From Pyropia yezoensis (lineage: Eukaryota; Rhodophyta; Bangiophyceae; Bangiales; Bangiaceae): DNA of 64,000 nt. A program made the translations under genes and the position numbers. Below are positions 52,035 through 61,743 of this stretch, one piece after another; position 1 is the first letter of the stretch; the number at the start of each line of letters is the position of its first letter. The notes beneath the pieces are model-generated. The model made no database searches and was not told the origin of the DNA. It saw only the letters and a list, made by a program, of their open reading frames with translations. The stretch lies in contig CM020619.1 in NCBI GenBank assembly GCA_009829735.1, positions 13,073,777-13,137,776 of the forward strand, read 5' to 3'.

Positions 52035-53078
52035 CTACCTGCGCAGCGGCTGGAATGGGGGGTCCATGTTCACGCACAGGCCCTGGCCAAGACCCAGCTC
52101 CATCATTGGCAAAGCCAGCCCCAAGTCAAGGTCGACGTCGGCGTTCGCGTTCGCGTCTGCGTCGGCGTCAGCATCAGCGTCCGAATTGTCAGCCATGCCG
52201 GCCCTGCCCCCGTAGTCCACATCACGAATGCTCGTCGGGCTGTGCCCACCCCACTGTGCGCTGCTCTCTCCGCATTCATCCGTGTCCATGACGCTGCCCT
52301 CCATCGAGGAGAGACTGTCGCCAGCAGCACCGCTCTCCGTGAGCAGGCTGCCACTGTTGCCACTGCCACACCGCCGCTCGTGTCGGTACAGCTTACGACC
52401 TCCAGCGGCGGTACCCGCCCACCCGCACCAGCGGCAGCGAGGCTTGTAAATGTCGCCCACTAGCGCTGACACAACCGCGTAGTCAGCGGCCTCGGCCTTG
52501 ACCGCTGCGCGCACGTCACGGCGGGCAGCGGGCGCTGGGCGACCCAGGCCCCCGCGGCCAACCTTGACAGTCACGCCCAGGGGCTCAACCAGGGCGCCCT
52601 CGGCAGGAGCGGCGCCCAGCGGCGTGCCAGGGGTATAACCGAGGCGGGTGAGCATATCGTAGCCGACATTGCCACGGCTCAGAGCCAGGCCCTCGTAAGT
52701 CGTAGTAACCGAGTGCTTGGGCGTGGTGTAGGACCGTCGGCGGGGGACCGGCACGGGCTGACACGCAGAGAGCGCAAGCAAACGGCACAGGAGGCCGACG
52801 AAAGAAAGAAAATACACGTCAAAGCAGAGCACCCATAGGGCAACATGACCAACAGAAAAGGGAAGAAGCGGGCCATTGGGGAGAACAGGGGAGGGAGGGC
52901 AAGATAACGCAATTAGCGTACATTACGCGGTGTCTCACCGCAGCCGTCGCCACCCCAACGCGGGGAGCGCCCCGACTCGCCAAAGGTGGCGGTCTCACCC
53001 GCCCCAATCACACGTCCCAAGGGGGACAGGTCAGCTCACCTGTGCCATCGCCCGGCCGCTCCCGGAATCGCCCGCCAT
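52035..53078 (-). CDS. G-patch domain protein with a C2HC zinc finger, two exons
   Basis: Exon 1 (53078-53040, MAGDSGSGRAMAQ) and exon 2 (52757-52035) join in phase 0 over a 282-base intron with GTGAGC donor and GTGTCAG acceptor, giving 253 residues. The G-patch is GNVGYDMLTRLGYTPGTPLG followed by EPLGVTVKVGRGGLG. A zinc-finger-like motif follows, CRWCGWAGTAAGGRKLYRHE ending RRC. A run of Asp-Ala and Asn-Ala dipeptides (52130-52190) lies near the C-terminus. G-patch proteins usually activate DEAH-box helicases in splicing or ribosome assembly; the partner is not deducible. The stop codon overlaps CAG-GTAG, so a further 3' exon is possible. Confidence 0.75.
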
Positions 53079-56000
53079 GATGGCGGGACTCAAAGCCACG
53101 GGGGGGCACAACGCCCAAGTCAGCGCCACTGGGCCCAGGTGAGAGGGGGGGGGAGGGAGGGTACGGGCGGGGAGTCAACCGCCAGGAGCCGGCACGCCGC
53201 CACCAAACCGCCCCAGAAGTGGTGGTCTTCAAGCCCTGTCGCCGCAGGCGGTTCAGTTGCGGCAGGGGGCACAGCACAAACCGGCAGGACCCGGCAGCAG
53301 GGCGGGAGAAGCACCGCAGCAGCACAGCCGGTACGCAGAGCCGACGGCTGGGGGCACCAGCGAGTCCGTAGACGAGCGCACTTGACAGCCACGACGGACG
53401 CAGAGGAGCAAAAAGAGGTGCTGCGAGCGTGACCACGCAGCAGGCCCGTGAGGGGCGGGTGAGTGGGGGCGTAGTCGGCCGCAAAAGAAATGTCCGCGCA
53501 GTCGCGACGGCCGGACTGTGAAATGGTCGACAGGGGGGGCGGAGCGGTGGTCGTCAGGCGGGTGGTTGCTGGGGGGGGGGGGGGCAGGGTGGCGGGGAAG
53601 CTTGGCAACAGGGGCCGATCGGGGTGACGGCCGGGGTGTAGACGGCAGCCCCGCTGGCAGTCGTCGGCAGGCGGGAGGGACGGCTGACGGTGGCGTCCCC
53701 GCGTGCGTGCACTCGCGTGGGCGGGGCGGATGAGCGGACAGGGGGTGGCACAGCATGCAGGCAATGGGGTCAGCGATGACGGGCGGGCCGAGAGAGGGGT
53801 GGCGGCACTGACAAGACCCCCCAGCGGCAGGCGCTGGGAGGGAGGGGCTAGCAAGGGGGAGGGGCTAGCAAGGGGGAGGGGACGCCTTCAAACGGGGTGG
53901 CAGTGGAAGGGGGCGTGGGTGGCCCGGCGCGCGCGCGCGCAGGCAGTGCGGGGCCCGGCGGGGGAGCTCGGCCTCGCACTCCCCACGCCTCGAGCCTCCC
54001 TCTCTTTCTGCCCGCGCCCCCGAGGGGTTGCAGGAGCGAGGCCGGGCCACAACCCACCCAACCGCGGCCTGTGGGGTCTTGGCGGGGGGTGTGCCGCGCC
54101 TCCAACAAGGTGGGACGGGAATGTGGGGAGGTCGTGTGACGTGGCGTCTGCGGCAACTGGGCGGATAGTGGAGGCCACCTGTCAGCGATGCCGAAATGTG
54201 GCTGTGAACGCATGCATGCATACAGCATGCGCGACCAAATTAGTCTCCAATCCGCGCGGGCCATTGCCAAGAAGTTATCCTGGTGGGGAAAGGATGGTTG
54301 AGCCCCCGGGAAACACTATATCATTCTATGCATGTATTAGGCACAAGTCTTTCCCTAAGCATGCCGTTTAAGTCAGCTCCCGCCCCAGTCTATAGGAGTT
54401 AGAATCGTTCCATTCGTGGATATACTGGACAGGAAAGGTAGTCTCATCTAAGTGAAGTTCATGACGAAGAGAGGTGCCTATGGTGCGTTGCACAAAAAAG
54501 ATACATGGAGGTTCTTCTCGGCTTGGGCCCGGGTAGGAGACCGGCCATGACGGGGTTGGCGGCGGCCATGCTGACAGAAGGATCACAGTGCCCCACGAGA
54601 TCTCATGAGGTCCGTGTGTCTCCCGGCCGGTGTACCTCTCTCAGGGGCACCCCGCGTGGACCGGGTGCCGTCGACCCTGAAATGGGGCCATCCTTTTCGC
54701 ACTTCTTTGCCCGGCTTGGGGGTCGGTCCGGGCCCATGTGCAAACTGAGGCTTGGAAGAGGGGTGCTCGATTTACGGGAGGAGCGCGGGGAAGGTTGGAG
54801 GCCATTGTTTTGAGGGCTTTTTTCCGTGTGGGGGTCCCTATTTTTGAGAACGCTGTCCTTGAGGGAAATGATCCATGTCATGGGCTCGTTTGATTGGTCC
54901 ACGAAGAAGCCTGGTCTTCATGTACCCCTTGCCTGTTCAGGTTCAGGCATCTCTGGCACGCCCCCCCCCGACTCATGATGAAGGAGCCTCTCCCCCCCCT
55001 TCCCCTCCTGGACCCCTCTTCTGGACTGGACGCCTTGGGGAGACAAAAACTGACCCGCCCCACGCCTGCCGCGTCGGTCCCCGATGCCGGGACTTCGGCG
55101 GGGCACCTCCCGTGCATAGAGGGCGGCCGAGAGGGGACCAGGGCCCAGAGGGATACTTGACCGCACGCGCCAACGTGCGCGACCAGCGGGGGCGATACAA
55201 GTCATGCTGTCCATTGAACTATTTACTGTCAACCAGACGCGATCTGGATGCTCCTGCAGCTTCGCCTGCAGCATCTCGCCGGATCTGAACCTGACGAAAG
55301 CCCGAGCCCGGAACGCCCGCGCACGATTTTGCTTTTCTGATCGACGAAGGGCGTAGGGATGGCCTGAGGCCAAAAAATCTCCCCCAGGATGACCGACACG
55401 AAGGCCGCTGTCGTGGTTCAGTCAACCAATGACAACAGCGGGCGCTAAATTCCGTTGTGGATGAATCGCACGTAGCTAAGCGATGGTTCTTCGTGATTTA
55501 AGCGCTCAGTGGATCAACGATGTGCTTTAGAGCGGTCATCGTGCTATTAGGCTGATCTTGACACCAAAAGAACGGGTAGTGGCAGGTGAGCTGGATGCTT
55601 CCGCTGTCCTTGTGTGGCAAGCGTCCCACAAATGCAACTTGCAGCGTTTCGAAGAATCGGCCACAGAGCACAAAAACCAGCCACTTGGCTCCATGTGTGC
55701 CCAAGATCTGACCAGCATGTTTTTGAAGGGAAGACCCACCTGTGTGATGACCACTTTTTTCGGCCATGTAGCCCCCGCATATCAATACATTCCACCCTCC
55801 TTTCCCTTTCTGCAATATATTCTTTTGCTCACTCGCGTCACGGGGACTACATGTGTGTTACGTTGGCCCGTTCTGGGACGAGGTTCTGGCACCGTCCTGG
55901 CACAAGGATCATTGACAATGCTCTGGTCGCTGACGGTGTCGTCTTCCCGCTCTGTCTTTCCTTCCCCAAGGCAGCTCCAAGAAGTGGAAGCCCGACGACA

Positions 56001-56242
56001 ACCTCGGCCGCTGACCGCGCCGCGCGCGGCAGCTGACCGCACCGCGCCCGCATCCGCGCCGCGATGCAACCGTGTTCAGTATTATTTAAAGCCTCGGCGA
56101 GGTGTCCTCAGCCGTCATTTTCCTACTTGTGCCTTTTGTATGTCACCAAGCAGTTACCCCCCCCCCCCCGCCCCCCGGTGACCTCTTTCCCGCTCCCTCA
56201 ATCCCCATTAACCGCTCTCCCCCGCTTCTGATTTGACTTGGC
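53079..56242. other. 3.1-kb stretch without a supported gene
   Basis: Includes the upstream flank of the G-patch gene, a direct repeat GGGGCTAGCAAGGGGGAG at about 53845-53880, a CG run near 53928-53940, and CATG/GCATGC repeats near 54210-54230. From 54300 to 56100 composition is less GC-rich than the host genes. The frame at 55558-55755 (plus: VVAGELDASAVLVWQASHKC, NLQRFEESATEHKNQP) reads like protein but is short and isolated, perhaps an exon or transposon remnant. The last 100 bases before 56243 are C-rich leader. Confidence 0.35.
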
Positions 56243-56803
56243 ATGGGGCGCGCGAAGCGCACGCAGCGGCAGCTGAGCCAAGACCTCGCACGCATCGAGC
56301 GTCAGCGCATGCAGCGGTCCATTGCCCAGAAGAACCGCTTGGCCGAGCTGGCCATGGCGACTGAGACGGTGGCGCCGAAGCTTCGTGCGGAGGAAGGCAA
56401 GGCCACGGGGAAGGGGAAGGGACCGAAGGGCACAACCAAGACGTCGAGCGCATCCGCGGGAGGTCCGGCCCACTCGAAAGAGCGCCTCGCCCCAGGGGCA
56501 CCGGCTCCCCGTAACCCGGCGGACTTCGAGGACGCCCCATTGGTTCTGCCAAGGTCTGTCTTTAGACGTATGGTGAAGGAGATTGCGAATGCGCGTAATC
56601 TCGACATGCGCTTCACCAGCGACGCCATGGAAGCTGTGCAGGCGGCCACAGAGGACTACATATCTGGGCTGTTCGACGACGTCAACATGTGTGCGCTTCA
56701 CGCTAAGCGCGTGACCATTATGCCTGCTGACCTGGTGTTGGCTCGCCATATCCGTGGAGAGGAGCGCGACCCGCGCCGCGCGCCGCGTGGTAACACTGAG
56801 TAG
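56243..56803 (+). CDS. divergent histone H3 variant, candidate centromeric H3
   Basis: 186 residues. The C-terminal ~75 are an H3 histone fold: LVLPRSVFRRMVKEIAN, DMRFTSDAMEAVQAATEDY, ISGLFDDVNMCALHAKRVTI and MPADLVLARHIRGE, matching H3 from helix 1 to helix 3. Unlike canonical H3, the ~95-residue tail has none of the ARTKQTARKSTGG motifs, and the alpha-N region (PGTVALREIRRYQKS in H3) is missing: the fold follows a Lys/Gly/Ala linker and NPADFEDAP. Loop 1 has the normal H3 length, whereas many CENP-A proteins have a longer one. A fast-changing tail and loss of alpha-N are typical of centromeric H3, but a different specialised H3 is also possible. Single uninterrupted exon with ATG in a good context. 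Confidence 0.8.
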   Translation: MGRAKRTQRQLSQDLARIERQRMQRSIAQKNRLAELAMATETVAPKLRAEEGKATGKGKGPKGTTKTSSASAGGPAHSKERLAPGAPAPRNPADFEDAPLVLPRSVFRRMVKEIANARNLDMRFTSDAMEAVQAATEDYISGLFDDVNMCALHAKRVTIMPADLVLARHIRGEERDPRRAPRGNTE

Positions 56804-57350
56804 TGCTGAATTGGTGAAGTGATGAGACGAGCGGGCGTCGGTCTTGGTGGGCGACGGTTCTGGTGGGTGATGGCCGGTGGTGCCGCAGTTTGCTTGTGGT
56901 AGGCTTGTGGCTCCGCTTGGAGGGGGTGTGTGGAGTCTGTGGCCTGCGATATGGGTGGTCAGAGGGGGAATGACATGAGGGATGTTCCTGGACGCGCCTT
57001 GGGCAACCCACTGCTTCGGCAGCAACAATGTCGCGATCCCCTCGCTTATTCCTTCCGCTTCGCCTCTATCTTTGCCGAGTTTCACCGAGTTGGGTTGTGC
57101 CAAAGGTCAAGAGGGGAGGGGATGTAAAGATTGTGAAGAGTGGCCTGCGGCCTGACTGTGCAGTCGAACTGAGCAGGTGACCCCTCCGAGGGGAGACTGT
57201 GTTCTCCATTTTGCTCAACGCAGGATGGGGCATGTACTGTATAGCCAAGAGAGAAAAGGGATGTTATGTATGGGGTTCATACTAATTCGTCTGCTTTGCC
57301 CTCCAGACGTCCCCGACACCAACGACCTCTTCGCAGCCGCGAGAGACGAC
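56804..57350. other. intergenic between convergent genes
   Basis: 3' flank of the H3 variant: T/G-rich to 56930, then mixed. No gene seen. Confidence 0.45.
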
Positions 57351-57660
57351 TCAGCGCCATCGACGTCGGTCCCCCCAGTTGCCGCGTCCGCCGAAGTCCA
57401 CGGAATCACCGTAGTCACCTTGACTGGCGTGGCCGGCGTGGCCGCCGCATCCGCAGTAGTCGCCATCGCCGCCGTGGCGGCCCTGGCCTCCGTAGCCGTC
57501 TTGCCTATTTGCACCGTGGCTGCCGTGGCCAAAATGGCAGCCGGAGCCATCGTGGCCATCGTGGCCACCGTGCCCGCCGTAGCCACCGGGACCACTATGC
57601 TCGCCACCGCCGTGGCGGCCTTGACCACCGTGTCCGCCCCGCCATGGCGGCCGTGACCCT
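57351..57660 (-). pseudogene. Gly/His-rich protein, frame interrupted
   Basis: The minus strand encodes a Gly/His/Tyr-rich chain (GGHGGQGRHGGG, GGYGGHGGHDGHDGSGCHFG, GGQGRHGGDGDYCGCGGHAG) ending GNWGDRRRWR and a stop. The same composition continues upstream in a different frame (REGHGRHGG), with the switch at a run of four G near 57641, so one base has probably been gained or lost. It may be a decayed gene or a miscounted G run. Gly/His-rich chains occur in cell-wall or metal-binding proteins; nothing firmer can be said. It lies head to head with the similar ORF that follows. Confidence 0.45.
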
Positions 57661-58163
57661 CGCGCCTGACGAGGCTGCCGAATGGGGCGGAAAGAGTGAC
57701 GGTAAAGACCGTTGGGGTGGTGGTCAACCAACCGCCTTGCGTCAGGCGGTCGTGCCAGACGCCGCGCACAGCTGCATCGCGTCGCGCGCTCGCGCCGGTC
57801 CATCCGCCGATTACACTGCAGCTCCCAAGGACTGAAAGCGGTCGAGCCTGACCATCCGTGGATGGTCCGGCGCGACAGCTCGGACATGCTGCACGCTGCT
57901 GCACGCTGCAGCAACCAATGGCTGTCCGCTGCACGCTGTAGCTCCCAATGGCTGGCCGCGTTCGCCGCTGTGTCCCGGATCCTCGATGTCGTGAGTATAA
58001 GAGAGCAGCTGCCGGAGGTTCTCCTGCCTCACTTTGGCATCACCAGCATCACCCCACGTTCTTGTACCTCCCAGCCTCAACCCTCCTTAACTTACCTCCT
58101 TCCAGGTTCTCCCCCCCTCTCGCTCTCCCCACATTTTCACACGGCCGCCATCAGCGCCATGAC

Positions 58164-58976
58164 AGTAATGGCCATGGCCATGGACACATCTGCGGCTGCC
58201 GCGGCCGCTGCGGCCGCGGCAACGACCTTGTCCATGGTGGACACGGCGGTGGAGACGAGCGGCGCCGTCGCGACCGACTCTGACGTCGCCATCCCTGCGT
58301 CGGCCGTAGCGGCCACGGCGGCCACACCGACAGCTACTGCGGCAGCAGCGGCAGCCGCGGCGGTGGCCACGGCAACGGCCGCGGTTACGGCCCCCACGTC
58401 TATGGCGGCCACGGCCACACCTGCAGCCGCAGCTGTCGCAGCCACGGTCTTGACATCAATGGCTGTCTCGGCCACACCTGCCGCTGCCGCGGCGGCGGCA
58501 GCCACACCTGCAATGGCGGTCACGGCCACACCCGCCGCTGCCGCGGCGGCGCCAGTCAGACCTGCAATGGCGATCACGGCCACACCTGCCGCAGCGGCGG
58601 CAGCCACACCTGCAATGGCGGTCACGGCCACACCCGCCGCTGCCGCGGCGGCGCCAGTCAGACCTGCAATGGCGATCACGGCCACACCTGCCGCTGCCGC
58701 GGCGGCGGCAGCCACACCTGCAATGGCGGTCACGGCCACACCCGCCGCTGCCGCTGCGGCAGTCAGACTTGCAATGGCGGTCATGGCCACACCTGCCGCG
58801 GCTGCGGCGCCGGCAGCTACACATGCGGCCGCAGCGGAAGCTTTGCCTATCGCGGACACAGCGGAAACGGACGCGGCCATGGCCGTGACAGCCGGCGCGG
58901 CGGCGGAGACGGCGGGGGCGGCCACACCGAGAGATTCGTTTGCGGCTTCTCCTGTCGGTCCGCCGCGCACGCCTGA
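58164..58976 (+). CDS. Cys/His/Gly-rich tandem-repeat protein, one in-frame TGA
   Basis: Three frames are open across this repeat. I choose the one in which nearly every codon ends in C (GGC CAC ACC TGC CGC), matching codon use in this genome. It encodes NGHGHGHICGCRGRCGRG, then about seven units of an 18-residue repeat with consensus GHTCRCRGGGSHTCNGGH, and ends FVCGFSCRSAAHA with TGA at 58974. One TGA interrupts the frame at 58281. A possible acceptor (CATGACAG) precedes 58164, so an upstream exon with the start is likely. The Ala-rich frame (ATG 58159 onward) stays open to 59196 and cannot be excluded. Regular Cys/His spacing suggests metal binding or cross-linking in the wall. Function unknown. 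Confidence 0.4.
58470..58800. repeat. 54-bp tandem repeat, about six to seven units
   Basis: Units contain GGCCACACCTGCCGCTGC and CACACCTGCAATGGCGGTCA; most are 54 bp and one or two are 48-51 bp. The length in multiples of three keeps all frames open. Confidence 0.8.
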
Positions 58977-59128
58977 CGACGCATTAACTAATGGCGACCG
59001 CGCTGTTTCCCTTATTGCGCGCGCTATCCTGCGCGTGTCCCCGCCTGTGTTGTCGAGGAGGAGGTCTACCCCGGCGCTGGTGATGGCCTTCTTCATCTCT
59101 CGCATGGCGTTTTTGTGTGGGGTCTCAA

Positions 59129-60076
59129 ATGGAATGGCGGAGGAGCTTGTGCACAACACGATGGTCTCCATGTTTACCAACACAGCCAAGGGATAGAGGC
59201 GCCTGTGTGACATCTTTGGCGTATGTGAGCGCGGCCTATTCCTACCTGGTCGGAAGGCGGCCTTGGGATGTCGAGCCCGGATGCTTAACACCTGGAGAGC
59301 TCAAGGCCCTCCGAGACTACCTCTTGTCGCCGTCGGGGCAGAGCCGGGCGGCCTTTGCAGGGATGAAGCTGCTGCCGGGGGTGGACTCAAACGGGCGATA
59401 CGACCCCGCCGCTGCCGTTTCATTCGACTACAGCTGTCACCCATGGAGCGAGGGTTCCCCGGCCGTCCGTCTCGTGAAAGCACTGAAGCCCAGTCTGCTC
59501 AAAACGCCGAATGCTGACCTATCCAAGGTCGTGCTGTTCCCAACGGCAGTCAAACTGCAACGTGCAGCAGCTGCTGCCCCTGCTGCTGTGGCTTCCGCTG
59601 CTGCGGCGGCTGCTGCAGTATCAGAAGCTGTGGAGCGTGCTCGGCCGGCTTCTGGGAGTCCTGCTGGTGGGAGTCCTGCACGTGGTTCGCCTACCTCTGG
59701 GCATCCTGCACGGAATAAGCGACGCGCGGCTGCGGCGGCACGTTCAGGTCGGCCGCCACGGCCCAGCCCCGGCAGATCTGCGATGGCTGCTCTTCAGGAT
59801 GGTCCTGGTACTGATTGTTCCCTCCCAGGGTTACCTAACGTGTCGGGGCCGATGCTCGCTGGGCACGTCCCCCCGTGTGAGGCGTGGCCGGACGGGGCTT
59901 GGGCACTTCAAGTCCCGCTTCCGTCTCACCTGGACCTCTCCGCTGACGGAGACCCTCAGCTTGAGATCAGTGTGGATCAAAACACAACGTACCCGGATGA
60001 AGCAGGTTTTTATCACTACTCAGCTGTCGTCACGGAGCTACCGCAGCAGCTGAAGCGCACCCCAAGAAGCGAGTAA
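59129..60076 (+). CDS. uncharacterised protein, part 1 (stop at 60074-60076)
   Basis: About 315 residues from the ATG at 59129; the true beginning may be an exon border near 59200, where the protein becomes well composed (YVSAAYSYLVGRRPWDVEPG, LTPGELKALRDYLLSPSG). Middle part Ala/Pro/Ser-rich; then DLSADGDPQLEISVDQNTTY and PDEAGFYHYSAVVTELPQQL. After the TAA the same frame stays open and protein-like to 60496, so this may be the first part of a longer protein broken by one stop, or an intron may remove the stop. No known domain recognised. It differs from the host housekeeping genes in less biased codon use. Confidence 0.4.
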   Translation: MEWRRSLCTTRWSPCLPTQPRDRGACVTSLAYVSAAYSYLVGRRPWDVEPGCLTPGELKALRDYLLSPSGQSRAAFAGMKLLPGVDSNGRYDPAAAVSFDYSCHPWSEGSPAVRLVKALKPSLLKTPNADLSKVVLFPTAVKLQRAAAAAPAAVASAAAAAAAVSEAVERARPASGSPAGGSPARGSPTSGHPARNKRRAAAAARSGRPPRPSPGRSAMAALQDGPGTDCSLPGLPNVSGPMLAGHVPPCEAWPDGAWALQVPLPSHLDLSADGDPQLEISVDQNTTYPDEAGFYHYSAVVTELPQQLKRTPRSE

Positions 60077-60496
60077 CTGGGGATTCATGTCACTGTGAAG
60101 GCTGGCGTGGACGTGCGTGCTCGGTCCGTGGACTTTCTAGTGGCAGTCCGGCGTATTGCTGAAGTGGAGCTGTTTCACGCAGGAAAGGGGACTCGAGGTG
60201 GGGAGCGGAGTGGAGCCCAGGACGAAGCTGGGGACGGCGACGAAGGATCCGCGCCGGACGACGACGACGGGAGCGTCGACATGAATGGATCTTCTCCCGC
60301 CAAAGACCCTGCGCCTATCACGTTGTCCTTGGACTTCGCTGCGGTTCCCAAGGGCCCCTTCAGCGCCACGTTCACCTTCTCTTCCCTACTCCGCTTGAAG
60401 GAAGGAGTAGTGAAGTCACGGCGCGACCCGGGTCGCCTGTGGATTGTCATTCCTGCCGAAAAGTCCGTGGTGAGGCGCCGTAAGACGGTTGTATAG
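60077..60496 (+). pseudogene. in-frame continuation of the uncharacterised protein, part 2
   Basis: The same reading frame as 59129-60076, directly after its TAA: LGIHVTVKAGVDVRARSVDF with LVAVRRIAEVEL, an acidic linker (DEAGDGDEGSAPDDDDGSVD), then LSLDFAAVPKGPFSATFTFS and LWIVIPAEKSVVRRRKTVV to a TAG. There is no ATG at its start, so alone it is not a normal gene. Alternating hydrophobic stretches suggest beta-strands. Family unknown. Confidence 0.35.
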
Positions 60497-61219
60497 TACG
60501 TTGTCACGCACAAGTGAAACATAAAGTCAAGCGGCACAGGTGTCTGTACCATCTTCACTGATTACCTCTCAAGCGCACGTGCGACCCGCTCGGTCAAGCC
60601 GAACAGGCAGGTGAGTGACCTGTAGCGAGCGTCCTAAGAGTGCCGCAGCCCAAATGAAGGAACGACTCGCCCCCACCACCAAAAAAAACACCCCACGACC
60701 CGCGCGGGAAGCCACAGCATCGCGGACACCTGCGGTGGGGGTGAGGGCGCGGCGTCGAACCGGGCGGCCAGCCAGGCGGCCAGCCGCGCTATGTCCCGCC
60801 GGGCTGGCGGGCGAGCCTCTGCTGTCGCCGACGAGCCCGCGCAGGGCGGCGGCCTCCTACTGCTGGACTGTGTCGCCCGTGGGGGGAGGGGGGGTGGCGG
60901 GGCGGCCAACGCCGCACCTGGTTCCCTCCGACTCGCCGCCAGCCTCCCCCCCGCCTCGCGCCTCCTTCCGCGCGGCTTGCGAGGGCCTGTGCATGGCTGG
61001 AGGGCAGCTACAGGCCGGGGGGAGGGGGAGTTGGTGGAGCTGGTGCTGGCGGCGATGGTGGCAGCAAGCCCGGGACCGTCACGGCTCGCCGCCGCGTGCG
61101 CGTGCGTGCGGGCGGGCGTGCAGCCGTGCGGGCGAGCGACCGAGCAAGTGAGCAAGCGAGCGTGCGAGCGTGCGTGTGTCGCGGAGAGAGGGGGCGGGGG
61201 GGCTTGCTGACTGGCTGTT
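60497..61219. other. intergenic, Arg/Ala-coding repeats
   Basis: Contains short GGCGGCCAGCC-type repeats near 60765-60785 and a GCGAGCGTGCGAG-type repeat at 61130-61185. Open frames are compositional. A plausible acceptor (TTTGTTAG) sits at its end. Confidence 0.35.
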
Positions 61220-61665
61220 TGTTAGGTACCGCCTTCAACCGGGCGGCCATGCTGGACAACGTTCCCCGTCGGGTAGAGCGTCTGCCCAGGGCCAGGGCGG
61301 TGGGCGCCATGCTGTCTCGGAAGGTGGTGTCCTTTTTCCACTCCTCCGCGTCAGGGCTGTTCTTGGGGGCCTGCGCCTGCACGACCGGAAACTTTACCGA
61401 GCTTCTGCGGGAGGCGACGGTGGAGGCGCGGGGGGGGGGGGGTCGGGGACGGGGGGGAGGCATGGGGCGGTTTTGGGTGCGAGGACTGGCGCGGGGTATG
61501 AAAGTCGTCGCGTGGGCCGGGCTCCTGTACGGGTATGCGCCGGTGAGACGGGGCAAGGCACGCGAGTGGGGGGGCAAAAGGATCGCTGTCGAGGACGGCA
61601 CGGCTCAGTGGCCCTCCTCGACCCCGTATCTTTCGTACACACACGCAAACAAAACCCGCGATTGA
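61220..61665 (+). CDS. possible terminal exon of an uncharacterised protein
   Basis: After a candidate acceptor (TTGTTAG just before GTACCGCC) the frame reads AFNRAAMLDNVPRRVERLPR, MLSRKVVSFFHSSASGLFLG and ACACTTGNFTELLREATVEA before a Gly-rich stretch, ending SYTHANKTRD and a stop. The first 65 residues look like protein; the Gly-rich part and tail do not. The end overlaps the first copy of a 75-bp duplication. No ATG-linked upstream exon was found. Function unknown. Confidence 0.3.
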
Positions 61666-61743
61666 GACGACGGCACGGATCGGTGGCCCGCCTCAACCCC
61701 GTATCCTTCGTATGCACACGCAAACAACACCCGCGATTGACGA
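61594..61743. repeat. 75-bp tandem duplication
   Basis: Two adjacent copies, 61594-61668 and 61669-61743, each starting GACGGCACGG and containing CCCGTAT(C)TTCGTA and ACACGCAAACAA; they differ at about ten positions. Confidence 0.8.

Noticed and set aside
58281-58283. TGA as selenocysteine in the Cys/His-rich ORF
   Set aside because: No SECIS-like structure could be recognised and no known selenoprotein family matches; nonsense or an intron is simpler.
58159-59196. Ala/Thr-rich protein across the 54-bp repeat
   Set aside because: Open, but third-position bases are mixed; the Cys/His/Gly frame has the C-ending codons typical of this genome. Kept only as an alternative.
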